64,000 nucleotides of DNA, from positions 186,001-250,000 of the forward strand of contig NZ_VCPE01000004.1 of NCBI RefSeq assembly GCF_005938105.1, read 5' to 3'. Made by a program: the position numbers and the translations under genes. Positions 54,472 to 63,799 of the stretch are shown piece by piece. The notes beneath the pieces are model-generated. The model had not been told where the DNA came from. It made no database searches and was given only the letters and a program-made list of their open reading frames with translations. Each line of letters begins with the position of its first letter. Positions within the stretch are counted from its first letter, which is position 1. Source of the stretch: Brucella haematophila (GTDB taxonomy: Bacteria > Pseudomonadota > Alphaproteobacteria > Rhizobiales > Rhizobiaceae).

Positions 54472-55695
54472 TCAGCCTTCCTGCGAGGCAAGCGTCGTCG
54501 CCGTTCCCCGGTCCAGCAGCATCGAAATTCCGAACACGACCAGACCAGCCAGAGCCAACAGCGCGCCGACCGTACCGGTCGATGTCCAGCCATAGCCCCA
54601 TGCAATCGCCAGACCGCCAAGCCATGCGCCGAGTGCGTTGGCGAGATTAAGCGCTGAATGGTTAAGCGCCGCTGCAAGCGTCTGTGCATCGGCGGCCACG
54701 TCCATCAGACGGGTTTGTAGTGCAGGCACCAGCGCAAAGCCGCCACCGACCAGAAGCACATTGAGGAAAGCAGTGAGCGGATGCTGCATTAGCAGCGGGA
54801 ATGCCAGCATCACCGCCATGTCGTAAAGCAGCACGATCCCGACGGTTCCCATGACGGAACGGTCAGTCAGCCGGGAGCCAACAATATTGCCCAGCACCAT
54901 GCCGAGACCGAACATGACGAAGACCAGCGGCATCCATTTCACATCGATATGCGAAACCTCCGTCACGGTGGCGGCGACATATGAAAAGACGGAAAACAGC
55001 CCACCGGTGCCAATAGCGCCAATGGCAAGCGTGAGCAGCACCTGCCTGCGGCGCAGCGCGCCCAGTTCACGCAGCGGCGACGCGCCTTCAGCAGCGGGCA
55101 GCCTGGGCACATAAAGCGTCACCATCACCATGGTCAGAATGGCAATCAGGCCAACAGAGCCGAACATGGCGCGCCACCCGGCCACCTGCCCCAGCCATGT
55201 CGCCAGTGGCGTGCCGCACAGTGTGGCAATCGTCAGACCCATCATCACACGCCCTACCGCCTGCGCGCGCTTGCCCGGCTCGGCCAGCGATGCGGCAACC
55301 AGCGATGCAACGCCGAAATAAGCGCCATGCGGAAAGCCTGCGATGAAGCGCATCATATAAAGACTGGAATAGTCCTGCATGAAAGCGCTGGCGAGATTGC
55401 CAAAGGCAAACAGGCCCATCAGCAGGAAAAGCAGCTTGCGGCGGTCCAGCTTGGCACCGATAACCGCCAGAACCGGCGCGCCAATCAGCACACCCAGCGC
55501 ATAGGAACTGATGAGATGCCCGCCCTGCGGGATCGAAACATTGAGATCGCGGGCAATATCCGGCAAAAGCGCCATGATGGCGAATTCACCGGTGCCGATG
55601 CCGAAACCGCCAATGGCAAGCGCGAGTTCCGCCATACGCTCGGACGAGCGTGGCGAAGGTTCCCGCATCGCAGCGGAAGACTGAAATTCTGACAT
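54472..55695 (-). CDS. MFS exporter, AraJ/YdhP-like (DHA1) family
   Basis: A 407-residue, 12-helix exporter. It shows ALAIGGFGIGTGEFAIMALLPDIARDLNVS, motif A-like AKLDRRKLL, and RFIAGFPHGAYFGVASLVAASLAEPGKRAQAVGRVMMGLTIA, which is characteristic of arabinose-efflux/PbuE-like permeases. The start at 55695 (MSEFQSS) is preferred to the longer frame. It is leftward and converges with the triple-hairpin RNA. Substrate unknown (sugars, purines or drugs in relatives). Confidence 0.88.
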   Translation of the reverse strand: MSEFQSSAAMREPSPRSSERMAELALAIGGFGIGTGEFAIMALLPDIARDLNVSIPQGGHLISSYALGVLIGAPVLAVIGAKLDRRKLLFLLMGLFAFGNLASAFMQDYSSLYMMRFIAGFPHGAYFGVASLVAASLAEPGKRAQAVGRVMMGLTIATLCGTPLATWLGQVAGWRAMFGSVGLIAILTMVMVTLYVPRLPAAEGASPLRELGALRRRQVLLTLAIGAIGTGGLFSVFSYVAATVTEVSHIDVKWMPLVFVMFGLGMVLGNIVGSRLTDRSVMGTVGIVLLYDMAVMLAFPLLMQHPLTAFLNVLLVGGGFALVPALQTRLMDVAADAQTLAAALNHSALNLANALGAWLGGLAIAWGYGWTSTGTVGALLALAGLVVFGISMLLDRGTATTLASQEG

Positions 55696-55838
55696 GAACA
55701 GGCCTGAAGGGAGCGTAGGTTGTCTCGCACACCTACCACCCATTTCAGGCAAAGGCGATACGCCTTCTTGTCACGCGTAAAGAATCAGAGCGCAGCCCGA
55801 AAAGTGCGAAGCGGTTTTCGGATAAGATGCGCAGTAGA

Positions 55839-56228
55839 TCAACCAGCAGCCACAACTTCGATTTCGACCTTGAATTCCTCGCGGGTAAAGCCGGAAACGA
55901 TCATCAATGTCGAGGCGGGCGCTGGCTGCGGAAACAGCCGGTCGCGCACGTCCATATAAGGACGCATGTGGGCGCGATCCGTGACATAGGCGTTGATGCG
56001 CACGACATTGGAAAGCTCCATGCCGCCATCGCGCAGGATGCGGCGGATATTCTCGAAGCAAAGCTCTGCCTGCGCGCCTGCATCTTCCGGCACGCTTCCA
56101 TCCGGCGCAATGCCAAGCTGGCCGGAGCAGAACACCAGTTCGGCACCGGCTTTCACCTTCACGCCATGGCTATAGGCAGCAAAGGGTGCTGCCATGTCGG
56201 CGGGTAGCAAATGTTGCAAAGTGCTCAT
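55839..56228 (-). CDS. RidA/YjgF-family protein
   Basis: A 129-residue RidA-like deaminase or chorismate-mutase-fold protein. AYSHGVKVKAGAELVFCSGQLGIAPDGSVPEDAGAQ and NVVRINAYVTDRAHM are family landmarks; it lacks the exact IPAP/RidA C-terminal motif PxxRxxV of archetypal RidA, so it may be a catabolic paralogue such as RutC. It starts 10 nt after the flavoprotein gene and belongs to that leftward unit. Confidence 0.85.
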   Translation of the reverse strand: MSTLQHLLPADMAAPFAAYSHGVKVKAGAELVFCSGQLGIAPDGSVPEDAGAQAELCFENIRRILRDGGMELSNVVRINAYVTDRAHMRPYMDVRDRLFPQPAPASTLMIVSGFTREEFKVEIEVVAAG

Positions 56229-56238
56229 CGAATATTCC

Positions 56239-57471
56239 TTATGATTTGGGCGCGCTGGCCAGAAGTTCCTTCAAACGGGGCGCACCCGCGGCAATATCGG
56301 CTTCCGTGGGGTTGATTCCGGCAGCCAGCAGGCGACGGGCGATCATATGATCCGCCGGACGATTGATGGAATCGACCGCAACCAGCCTGTCACCGGCAAA
56401 ATGGAAAACCGAGAAGGCATTATCGTCGGGATTGCCCGACAGAATATGACGGTCGGCTTCAAACGACAGGCCTGCCGTCTGAAGCTTCATGTCGCCCTGA
56501 TCGGACCAGAACCAAGCCACTTCGCGGAACGGCGTGGCGCGACCGACAATGCTGCGGGCCACATGCTTTGCCTGATCGGTCGCGTTCTGTACCGATTCCA
56601 GCCGCACGCGACGACCGGCATGGAAATGATCGTAGCTCACACAATCGCCGATGGCGTAAACATGGTCCGCAGATGTGCGCATATGGTCGTTCACGACAAT
56701 GCCATTGTCGATAATAAGACCTGCGGCAGCGGCAAGCTCCACATTTGGCAGCGCGCCCGTGCCAATCACCACAATATCCGCCGGGAACACGGTTCCATCG
56801 CTGGCCTTCACGCCCGTTACACGACCGTTTTCGCCCTCAATTGCCATCACACCGAGCCCGGTATGCAGCGTGATACCGACGGCGCGGCTGCGCGTTTCGA
56901 CATGTGCGGAGATTTGCGTCGCGACCGAGCGACCGAGAACACGCGGGGCCGCTTCGATCAACACGGTGTTTTTGCCGAGCGCCAGCGCGCTATGCGCCAT
57001 TTCAAGCCCGATAAATCCGCCGCCGATGATCACAACATTGCTGATCGTCGGCATCAGATCGGCAATGCGACGCGCATCTTCCATCCGGCGCAGCGTGACC
57101 ACGCCGTCAAGATCGATACCCGGCATATCAGGAATGCGCGCGCGGGCACCGGTCGCAAAGACCAGATCGGACCAGTTCAGCACGCGACCATCATCGAGGG
57201 TCACCGTGCGCTCGGTCAGCGATACGCCCTCGACCCGATGCCCGAACAGCATCTCGATATTATTGTCGCGATAGGCGCTTTCCGGACGCAGCACCAGGCC
57301 GCCATGCTCCGGCGCTTTGAGATAAGACTTGGAAAGCGGCGGCTTATGATAGGGAATATCCGCCTCATCGTTGATGAGGACAATGTCTCCGGCATAGCCT
57401 TCCTGACGAAGGCTGATTGCGGCCTGCGAGCCCGCATGGCCCGCGCCTATAATAATGCATCTCTCGTCCAT
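56239..57471 (-). CDS. FAD/NAD(P)-dependent ferredoxin (rubredoxin) reductase family protein
   Basis: A 410-residue flavoprotein. The FAD site is CIIIGAGHAGSQAAISLRQEGY (residues 5-26), the NAD(P) site VVIIGGGFIGLEMAHSALALGKN (about 145-167), and the second FAD motif HVYAIGDCVSYD (about 269). The C-terminal reductase domain has SVQNATDQAKHVARSIVG and VAWFWSDQGDMKLQTAG, as in putidaredoxin/rhodocoxin reductases. It would donate electrons to an oxygenase that is not in this window. The divergent promoter has a RutR-like operator. Confidence 0.9.
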   Translation of the reverse strand: MDERCIIIGAGHAGSQAAISLRQEGYAGDIVLINDEADIPYHKPPLSKSYLKAPEHGGLVLRPESAYRDNNIEMLFGHRVEGVSLTERTVTLDDGRVLNWSDLVFATGARARIPDMPGIDLDGVVTLRRMEDARRIADLMPTISNVVIIGGGFIGLEMAHSALALGKNTVLIEAAPRVLGRSVATQISAHVETRSRAVGITLHTGLGVMAIEGENGRVTGVKASDGTVFPADIVVIGTGALPNVELAAAAGLIIDNGIVVNDHMRTSADHVYAIGDCVSYDHFHAGRRVRLESVQNATDQAKHVARSIVGRATPFREVAWFWSDQGDMKLQTAGLSFEADRHILSGNPDDNAFSVFHFAGDRLVAVDSINRPADHMIARRLLAAGINPTEADIAAGAPRLKELLASAPKS

Positions 57472-57583
57472 AGGACCTCCGGAAATTTCCGCGCATCATA
57501 GTCATGTGCCGGTCTCTCGCGTGGCGCATCTACCACGGATTCACATCTTAATTGCACGCCGCTCGCGATTTTTAAACATTTAG

Positions 57584-57601
57584 TTTGACCAATCGGTCAG
57601 A
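57584..57601. promoter_or_regulatory. RutR/TetR-type operator in the divergent promoter
   Basis: TTTGACCAATCGGTCAGA contains TGACC-AATC-GGTCA. It matches 12 of 14 defined positions of the E. coli RutR consensus TTGACCA-NN-TGGTCAA. It lies between the flavoprotein and creatininase-family genes. The window ends with a RutR-like TetR gene on the same locus, the likely binder. Confidence 0.65.
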
Positions 57602-57653
57602 TTGTTTAGTAAGGTTCCTGCTTCAATACGCCAAACAAACTTGGAGCGCCGCC

Positions 57654-58454
57654 TTGAAACGATATTGGTCCGATTACACCAGCGAGGCGTTTTCGCGTCT
57701 CGAGCGCGACAAGCTCGTGGCGGTGTTGCCCGTTGGCGCAATCGAGCAGCACGGACCGCATCTGCCGATGTGTGTGGACGCAGCCGTCGCCGACGGCATG
57801 GTGGCGGAGCTGATCAAGCGGCTGCCCGACACAAGCAATGTTCTGTTCCTGCCGACACAGGCCATAGCCAAGAGCAATGAACACAAGCGCTATCCCGGCA
57901 CGCTGACATTTTCAGTCGAGACGGTCATCCGCATGTGGTGCGAGATCGGTGCCTGTGTAGCGGCAAGCGGCGTGCGCAAGATGGTGCTGTTCAACAGCCA
58001 TGGCGGCAATATTCCGGTGATGGACATTGTCGCCCGCGAATTGCGCGTGCAGCACAATATGATGGTCTTCTGCCTCAACTGGTTTGGCCTTGGCATGCCC
58101 GATGGCGTTTACAGCGAGCATGATCTGAAGCATGGCATTCATGCTGGCGACATGGAAACATCGGTGATGCTGGAAATGCATCCCGATCTGGTCGTGATGG
58201 ACAAGGCGCAGGATTTCCGTACGCTGACTGAAGTTTTCGCTGACGAATACAAGCATATCAGCCTCGGCGGCGGCGCCAAGCCCGCATGGCAGATGCAGGA
58301 CATCAACGCCTATGGCGCAGCCGGCAATGCATCGATTGCAACCGCCGAAAAGGGCCGCAAGACCATCGATTTCGCCGCCGACCGGCTGATTGAAGCGCTG
58401 GGCGAGATTGAGCGCGCGCCGCTCTCCTGGCTCGACAACAATACTGCTTGGTAA
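57654..58454 (+). CDS. Creatininase-family amidohydrolase
   Basis: A 266-residue metalloenzyme of the creatinine amidohydrolase superfamily. Metal ligands are in LPVGAIEQHGPHLPMCVDAAVADGM, NEHKRYPGTLTFS, LFNSHGGNIPV and HAGDMETSVMLEM. The family includes creatininase, FAPy deformylase, mycofactocin MftE and others. A TTG start at 57654 (MKRYWSDYTSEAF) is chosen: GGAG lies 7 nt upstream, and the longer frame would start within the operator. First gene of the rightward operon with an NMT1-type ABC importer, so a nitrogen heterocycle or amide substrate is likely. Confidence 0.88.
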   Translation: MKRYWSDYTSEAFSRLERDKLVAVLPVGAIEQHGPHLPMCVDAAVADGMVAELIKRLPDTSNVLFLPTQAIAKSNEHKRYPGTLTFSVETVIRMWCEIGACVAASGVRKMVLFNSHGGNIPVMDIVARELRVQHNMMVFCLNWFGLGMPDGVYSEHDLKHGIHAGDMETSVMLEMHPDLVVMDKAQDFRTLTEVFADEYKHISLGGGAKPAWQMQDINAYGAAGNASIATAEKGRKTIDFAADRLIEALGEIERAPLSWLDNNTAW

Positions 58455-58459
58455 GGACG

Positions 58460-59281
58460 ATGAGCGTGGCCCCCAACTCGCAGAACCAGTCACCACTGAT
58501 CGACATTAACGGTGTCTACAAGCAGTACGGCACCGGCGTCATGGCCGTGAACGACATGTCGCTCAAGATTGAGCAAGGTCAGTTCGTCAGCTTTCTTGGG
58601 CCTTCGGGCTGCGGCAAAAGCACGGCGCTCCGCATGATCGCCGGACTGGAATCGGTCTCGGCGGGCGAAATTCGCGTCAATGGCCATGCCCCCGGCAATA
58701 AAATGTCTGGGGGCTCTTCCGGCGCACAGGATATCGGCTTCGTTTTTCAGGAGCCGACACTGATGCCTTGGGCCAGCGTCTACGACAATGTCTATCTGCC
58801 GCTGCGGCTTTCCGGTGTTTCGCGCAAGGAAGCCAAGCCTCGCATTGAAGAAGTGCTGACGCAGGTTGGCCTGTCTCGCTTTGCCAATGCGTTTCCGCGT
58901 GAACTTTCGGGCGGCATGAAAATGCGTGTTTCCATTGCGCGCGCTCTGGTCACACGCCCGCGCCTGCTTTTGATGGACGAGCCTTTTGCAGCGCTCGACG
59001 AGATGACACGCTTCAAGCTCAATAATGATGTGTTGCGCCTTTGGCAGGAACACGGGCTGACCGTGATCTTCGTGACCCACAGCGTTTACGAGTCGGTCTA
59101 TCTTTCCAACCGCGTGATCGTGATGGCGGCGCGTCCGGGCCGCGTCGTGGCCGATATTCCCATCATCGGCACTTATCCGCGGGCTGAAAACTACCGCACC
59201 ACGGATTCTTACGCAAAATATTGCGCCAAAGTTTCCGATACGCTGACCGCGACGCTTTCCTCTGAAGATATCGATCACTGA
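58460..59281 (+). CDS. NMT1/SsuB-type ABC transporter ATP-binding protein
   Basis: A 273-residue ATPase of the nitrate/sulfonate/taurine/thiamine-precursor branch. Walker A GPSGCGKST, Q-loop FVFQEPTLMPWASVYDNV, signature LSGGMKMRVSIARAL, Walker B LLLMDEPFAALDEMTR, switch VTHSVYESVYL. The ATG at 58460 is only 2 nt from AAGGA; a GTG at 58466 is better spaced and equally possible. It begins 5 nt after the creatininase-family gene. Confidence 0.91.
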   Translation: MSVAPNSQNQSPLIDINGVYKQYGTGVMAVNDMSLKIEQGQFVSFLGPSGCGKSTALRMIAGLESVSAGEIRVNGHAPGNKMSGGSSGAQDIGFVFQEPTLMPWASVYDNVYLPLRLSGVSRKEAKPRIEEVLTQVGLSRFANAFPRELSGGMKMRVSIARALVTRPRLLLMDEPFAALDEMTRFKLNNDVLRLWQEHGLTVIFVTHSVYESVYLSNRVIVMAARPGRVVADIPIIGTYPRAENYRTTDSYAKYCAKVSDTLTATLSSEDIDH

Positions 59282-59291
59282 GGACATGCAA

Positions 59292-60134
59292 ATGAACCAG
59301 ATGCAAAACGAACTGCCAGTCCTCAATTCCGAACAGGATCGTCTCGCCCGGCGCGAGCGCACCCTGCGCATTCTCATGCCGACGCTGGCGATCATCATCG
59401 CGCTCGGCATCTGGGAAGGTCTGGTGCGCTTCTATGAAGTGCCGCATTACCTGATCCCGGCCCCGTCGCTGATTGCGGAAACGCTTTTCAAGGACGGTCC
59501 GTCGCTGATGGCGTCCATGTGGTTCACCGTCAAGCTGACGCTGATCTCGCTAGCCTGCGCCATTATTGGCGGCGTTCTGCTCGGCATGGTGTTTGCGCTG
59601 TCTCGCCCGATTGAAATGGCATTCTTCCCCTTCGCCGTCATCCTTCAGGTGACGCCGGTGATCGCCATTGCACCGCTAATCTTGATCTATGTACGCGATA
59701 CTTTCTCGGCCCTGCTCATCTGCGCATGGATTGTCGCTTTCTTCCCGATCCTGTCCAATACGGTGATCGGACTGCGCAGCGCCGACCACAATCTGCGCGA
59801 TCTGTTCAAGCTCTATCGCGCCTCGCCATGGCAGCGCCTGCGCTATCTGCTGGCTCCGAGCGCTCTGCCCTATTTCATGGCGGCCCTCAAAATCGCCGGC
59901 GGCTTGTCGTTGATCGGCGCTGTGGTGGCCGAATTCGTCGCCGGCACCGCAGGCCAGAGCACTGGCCTTGCATCGCGTATTCTTGAATCAAGCTTCCGCA
60001 ATGAAATCCCGCGCATGTTCGCCGCGCTCTTCCTTGTTTCGCTGCTCGGCATTGTGATCTTCCTGATCACCAGCTGGCTGTCGCGCCTTGTCCTCGGACG
60101 CTGGCACGAAAGCGAAATCCGCAGAGATCGCTGA
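59292..60134 (+). CDS. NMT1/SsuC-type ABC transporter permease
   Basis: A 280-residue permease with about six membrane segments and the EAA loop LRDLFKLYRASPWQRLRYLLAPSALP (about 177-202). It pairs with the preceding ATPase. The ATG at 59292 has AGGA 7 nt upstream; an in-frame ATG at 59286 is too close. The next gene starts 1 nt after its stop. Confidence 0.91.
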   Translation: MNQMQNELPVLNSEQDRLARRERTLRILMPTLAIIIALGIWEGLVRFYEVPHYLIPAPSLIAETLFKDGPSLMASMWFTVKLTLISLACAIIGGVLLGMVFALSRPIEMAFFPFAVILQVTPVIAIAPLILIYVRDTFSALLICAWIVAFFPILSNTVIGLRSADHNLRDLFKLYRASPWQRLRYLLAPSALPYFMAALKIAGGLSLIGAVVAEFVAGTAGQSTGLASRILESSFRNEIPRMFAALFLVSLLGIVIFLITSWLSRLVLGRWHESEIRRDR

Positions 60135-60135
60135 T

Positions 60136-61317
60136 ATGTTGCAAGGTGTTGCCATCGCAGGCCGTCCGGGCCGATATGACCTGCATGTCGAGCATGGCCG
60201 CATTGCCGCGATCACGCCGTCGCAGGCAACCGGCGGCGGGTGTGTGACGCCGCTTCTGGCCGATGTGCATGTGCATCTCGACAAGACATTCACGATCCAG
60301 CGCATCGCGCAGAATGGCGACACCAAGGTCGAATGCCTGTTCGACGCCATCGACCTGATGAACACCGACCGCCAGAACTGGCACGCCGAAGATATCCGCG
60401 CCCGCGCCACCCGTGGCCTTGAGGCTGCCTTTGCGCAAGGCGTCGGCGCTATTCGCAGCCATGTGGATTGGACGAGCCCGGAAGTTCCGACCGCATGGCC
60501 GGTTCTCAACCAACTGCGTCAGGACTGGAAAGACCGCGTAGACCTTCAACTCGCGGCCCTTGTGCACGGCGATCTGGTGCTGGAAGCCGGTCGTGATATC
60601 GCGGCCCGGGTCAAAGCCGATGGCGGCGTGCTTGGCGCGTTCTTCTACCGCAATGCCGATCTTGCAGCCAAGATCGAGGAAATGTTCCGTCTCGCCGTCG
60701 AAAACGATCTCGATCTCGACTTTCATGTCGACGAAGGTCTGGATGTTGAAGCGGACGGATTTTCGCTGATCGTGGATGCCGCCCGGCGGCATCACATGGC
60801 GGGCCGCGTGCTGTGCGGCCATGCCTGCTCGCTTTCGCTCAGGACAGTGGATGAACTGACGCGCATTCTCGATGCCGCAGCGCAAGCAGGCGTCGCGCTC
60901 GTCTCGCTGCCCACCACCAATCTCTATCTGCAAGACCGGATCGGCGGAAAATCGCCGCGTCTTCGTGGCGTGGCTCCGCTGAAAGAAGCACGTCTGGCCG
61001 GTGTTGAAGCCATGCTTGGCTCCGACAATGTGCGCGATGCCTTCTACCCCTATGGCGACTATGATCCGCTTGCGATCCTGCGCCTTGCAGCGCCTGTCTG
61101 TCATCTGGAGCCGGACGCATGGCTCGACAGCATCACCACCCTGCCCGCACGCCTGATCAGGAGCGAGCGCGTACAGACGCTGTCAGCTGGCGGTGCCGCC
61201 AATTTTATCTGGCACGACGCCGAAGACCTCAACGATCTCATCAGCCGTCCGCAAGCCCTCCGCCGTGTCTGGCGCGACGGCATTGTTTCGGACCATGTTT
61301 ACGGGAGAAACCCATGA
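60136..61317 (+). CDS. Cytosine-deaminase-family amidohydrolase
   Basis: A 393-residue amidohydrolase. Metal site ADVHVHLDKTFT (about 36-47), FHVDEGLD (about 197), CGHACSLS (about 225) and LGSDNVRDAFYPYGDYDPL (about 295) are CodA-like. CodA-type enzymes deaminate cytosine and creatinine or open related heterocycles. The core is complete, so an active hydrolase is expected. It is in the operon with the creatininase-family and ABC genes. Confidence 0.88.
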   Translation: MLQGVAIAGRPGRYDLHVEHGRIAAITPSQATGGGCVTPLLADVHVHLDKTFTIQRIAQNGDTKVECLFDAIDLMNTDRQNWHAEDIRARATRGLEAAFAQGVGAIRSHVDWTSPEVPTAWPVLNQLRQDWKDRVDLQLAALVHGDLVLEAGRDIAARVKADGGVLGAFFYRNADLAAKIEEMFRLAVENDLDLDFHVDEGLDVEADGFSLIVDAARRHHMAGRVLCGHACSLSLRTVDELTRILDAAAQAGVALVSLPTTNLYLQDRIGGKSPRLRGVAPLKEARLAGVEAMLGSDNVRDAFYPYGDYDPLAILRLAAPVCHLEPDAWLDSITTLPARLIRSERVQTLSAGGAANFIWHDAEDLNDLISRPQALRRVWRDGIVSDHVYGRNP

Positions 61318-62693
61318 ATTCTGTCGCCCCGCAGCGCATCTATGACTGGGCCGCATTCCGCGCCGAAATCGACGGCATCCGCATCTATGACGACCCCAAG
61401 CAGGTCGAGCTGCGCTCCCGCGATTACTTCTGGTACAGCCCTATCCTGACCGAAGATATCGGCCACTATGTCGGTGACCTCGTCGTTATCCCGAAAGATC
61501 AGGACGAGGTGCGCCGCGTGGCGGCGGCAGCCGCGAAACTGCGCATTCCGATCACGGTTCGCGGCGGCGGCACCGGCAATTACGGCCAGTGCGTGCCCCT
61601 TGAAGGTGGCGTCATTCTCGACATGACCAAGATCGACCGCATCATCGCCATCGAGCCGGGCAAGGTGCGCGTTGAAGGCGGTGCACGCATTTCGCGTCTT
61701 GACGATGCCGTGCGCGAAACCGGACAGGAACTGCTGATGTATCCGTCCACCCGCCGCATCGCCACCATTGGCGGCTTCTTCTCCGGCGGTTCGGGCGGCA
61801 TCGGCTCGCTGCGCCACGGCATGTTGCGCGATGACGGCAATGTCTATTCGGTCAAGGTTCTGACCGTCGAGCCGGAGCCGAAAATTATCGAGCTGACGGG
61901 CCGCGATATCCACAAGGTCCAGCACGCCTATGGCACCAACGGCATCATTCTGGAGCTGGAAATCGGGCTGACCAAGGCGACCGACTGGATCCACACTGCA
62001 GCGCTTTTCGATAGCTATGAAGCAACGCTGAACTTCTGCCTCAAGGCGCTGGAAGAAAATCTGGATTGCTATCTTCTGACCACTGTGGATCGGCGCTTTG
62101 CGCGCTTCTACACCAAGTTCGGCGATCTGTTTCCATCCGACAAGGATGCCGTTTTCGCCATGATCGCGCCGGAAGAGCGCGAGCGCTTCGCAGAGCTTGC
62201 GACCGAATTCAACGGTCAGGTGTCGTTCTCCATGACGCTGGACGAATTGCACAAGGCTGGTCTTCAGCCTGCCTATGAATGCGGCTGGAACCACACGACA
62301 CTTCAGGCGCTGAAGGCGGAACCGGGCTGGACCTATCTTCAGGTTGCCTATCCACGTCCCTTCGACCCGGCCTTGGTCAATCGCCAGATCGAGCGTTATG
62401 GCGACACGCAATATATGCACCATGAAATGGCGCGCCTTGAAGGCGAAGTGCAGATTTTCGGCCTGCCGCTCGTGCGTTTCGAAGACCGTGATGCGATGTA
62501 TAAGCTCATCGGTGAATTGGAACAGGTCGACGGTTGCGACATCTACGATCCCCATGCCTATACCATTGAGGATGGCGGCATGAAGGAGATCGACAGCGTG
62601 CAGATCGAGTTCAAGAAACTGGCCGATCCTTACGGTCTGCTCAATCCCGGCAAAACGCGCGGCTGGACCGCCGACATGGCACTTTCGAACTGA
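61314..62693 (+). CDS. FAD-binding oxidoreductase (GlcD/vanillyl-alcohol-oxidase family)
   Basis: A 459-residue PCMH-type flavoprotein. The FAD site is VVIPKDQDEVRRVAAAAAKLRIPITVRGGGTGNYGQCVPLEGGVILDM, and the C-terminal DPYGLLNPGK is typical. The start overlaps the amidohydrolase stop (ATGA). The usual adjacent electron-acceptor subunits are missing, so it may be a stand-alone oxidase acting on a ring-opened product. Confidence 0.88.
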   Translation: MNSVAPQRIYDWAAFRAEIDGIRIYDDPKQVELRSRDYFWYSPILTEDIGHYVGDLVVIPKDQDEVRRVAAAAAKLRIPITVRGGGTGNYGQCVPLEGGVILDMTKIDRIIAIEPGKVRVEGGARISRLDDAVRETGQELLMYPSTRRIATIGGFFSGGSGGIGSLRHGMLRDDGNVYSVKVLTVEPEPKIIELTGRDIHKVQHAYGTNGIILELEIGLTKATDWIHTAALFDSYEATLNFCLKALEENLDCYLLTTVDRRFARFYTKFGDLFPSDKDAVFAMIAPEERERFAELATEFNGQVSFSMTLDELHKAGLQPAYECGWNHTTLQALKAEPGWTYLQVAYPRPFDPALVNRQIERYGDTQYMHHEMARLEGEVQIFGLPLVRFEDRDAMYKLIGELEQVDGCDIYDPHAYTIEDGGMKEIDSVQIEFKKLADPYGLLNPGKTRGWTADMALSN

Positions 62694-62712
62694 TAACAGG
62701 GGAACGACACGA

Positions 62713-63723
62713 ATGAAAAAAGCACTCTTTGCGGCAGTCGCCGCTTTCTCGCTTGGCCTTTCCGCACAGATGGCCTTTGCGCTCGACAAGGTGACGCTCG
62801 GCACCAACTGGCTGGCGCAGGCTGGCCACGGCGGTTTCTATCAGGCGCTCGCCGATGGCACCTATGAAAAATACGGCCTCGACGTAAAGATCGAAATGGG
62901 CGGACCGCAGGTCAACAACCGTCCGATGCTGGCCGCAGGCCGCCTCGACTTCCTGCTCACTGGCAATCTGCTTCTGTCCTTCAACAATGTCGCCAATGGC
63001 GTTCCAACCACGGTTGTGGCTGCCTTCTACCAGAAGGACCCACAGGCCCTGATGGCGCATGACGGCGAATATAAGGATTTCAAGGATCTGGTGAACGCAC
63101 CGACAATCCTGATTTCCAAGGACGGCCAGTTCTCGTTCTGGCCCTGGCTGGTGAAGGAATTCGGTTTCAAGGACGAACAGCTGCGCCCCTATGGCTATAG
63201 CCTCGCCCAGTTCCTCGGCGACAAGAAGACCGTGCAGCAGGCCTATGCGACCGCCGAACCGCTTTATGCGGCCAAGGAAGGCGCAAAGGTCAAGACGTTC
63301 CTGCTCGCCGATGAGGGCTACAACACCTATGCAAACACCATCGAAACGCGTCAGGAGCTGGTCGACAAGAACCCCGACCTCGTACAGCGTTTCGTGACAG
63401 CTTCCATCGAAGGCTGGGTCAACTTCATGTATGGCGACCACAGCAAGGCCTATGAGATGATCCTCAAGGACAATGCGGATATGAGCAAGGAAACGCTCGA
63501 CGCCGAACTGGCTAATCTCAAGGAACTTCAGCTGATCGACAGCGGCGATGCGGTCACCAAGGGCATTGGCGCCATCGATATGAGCCGCGTCAAGGCGTTC
63601 TACGAGCTGGCGCGCAAGTCCGGCATCGTCAGTGGTGAAGAACTCGACATGAGCAAGGTTGCGACCGACGCCTTCGTCAATAAGGGCGCAGGCCTCGACA
63701 TCAAGAAGCAGTTGGGCCAGTAA
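62713..63723 (+). CDS. NMT1/THI5-like ABC transporter substrate-binding protein
   Basis: A 336-residue periplasmic protein. Signal peptide KKALFAAVAAFSLGLSAQMAFA. The mature start LDKVTLGTNWLAQAGHGGFYQALADGTYEKYGLDVKI is the NMT1-like fold used for pyrimidine and thiamine-precursor, riboflavin, sulfonate and similar ligands. It completes the importer together with 58460-60134. Confidence 0.92.
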   Translation: MKKALFAAVAAFSLGLSAQMAFALDKVTLGTNWLAQAGHGGFYQALADGTYEKYGLDVKIEMGGPQVNNRPMLAAGRLDFLLTGNLLLSFNNVANGVPTTVVAAFYQKDPQALMAHDGEYKDFKDLVNAPTILISKDGQFSFWPWLVKEFGFKDEQLRPYGYSLAQFLGDKKTVQQAYATAEPLYAAKEGAKVKTFLLADEGYNTYANTIETRQELVDKNPDLVQRFVTASIEGWVNFMYGDHSKAYEMILKDNADMSKETLDAELANLKELQLIDSGDAVTKGIGAIDMSRVKAFYELARKSGIVSGEELDMSKVATDAFVNKGAGLDIKKQLGQ

Positions 63724-63741
63724 GCCCACCACGAAAACGGA

Positions 63742-63776
63742 AAGCCGCCCCGCGTTTCTGAAATGCCCGGCGGCTT
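63742..63776 (+). terminator. Hairpin between the binding-protein gene and the TetR gene
   Basis: AAGCCGCC (63742-63749) pairs with GGCGGCTT (63769-63776). The T tract is weak; it is most likely an attenuator rather than a full stop, so the regulator may still be cotranscribed. Confidence 0.5.
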
Positions 63777-63799
63777 CTCCTCTGACCACGGTTACAAAT

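Noticed and set aside
57654-58454. Calling the creatininase-family gene a true creatininase
   Set aside because: The family has several activities (FAPy deformylase, MftE and others), and no creatinase or sarcosine oxidase genes are adjacent.
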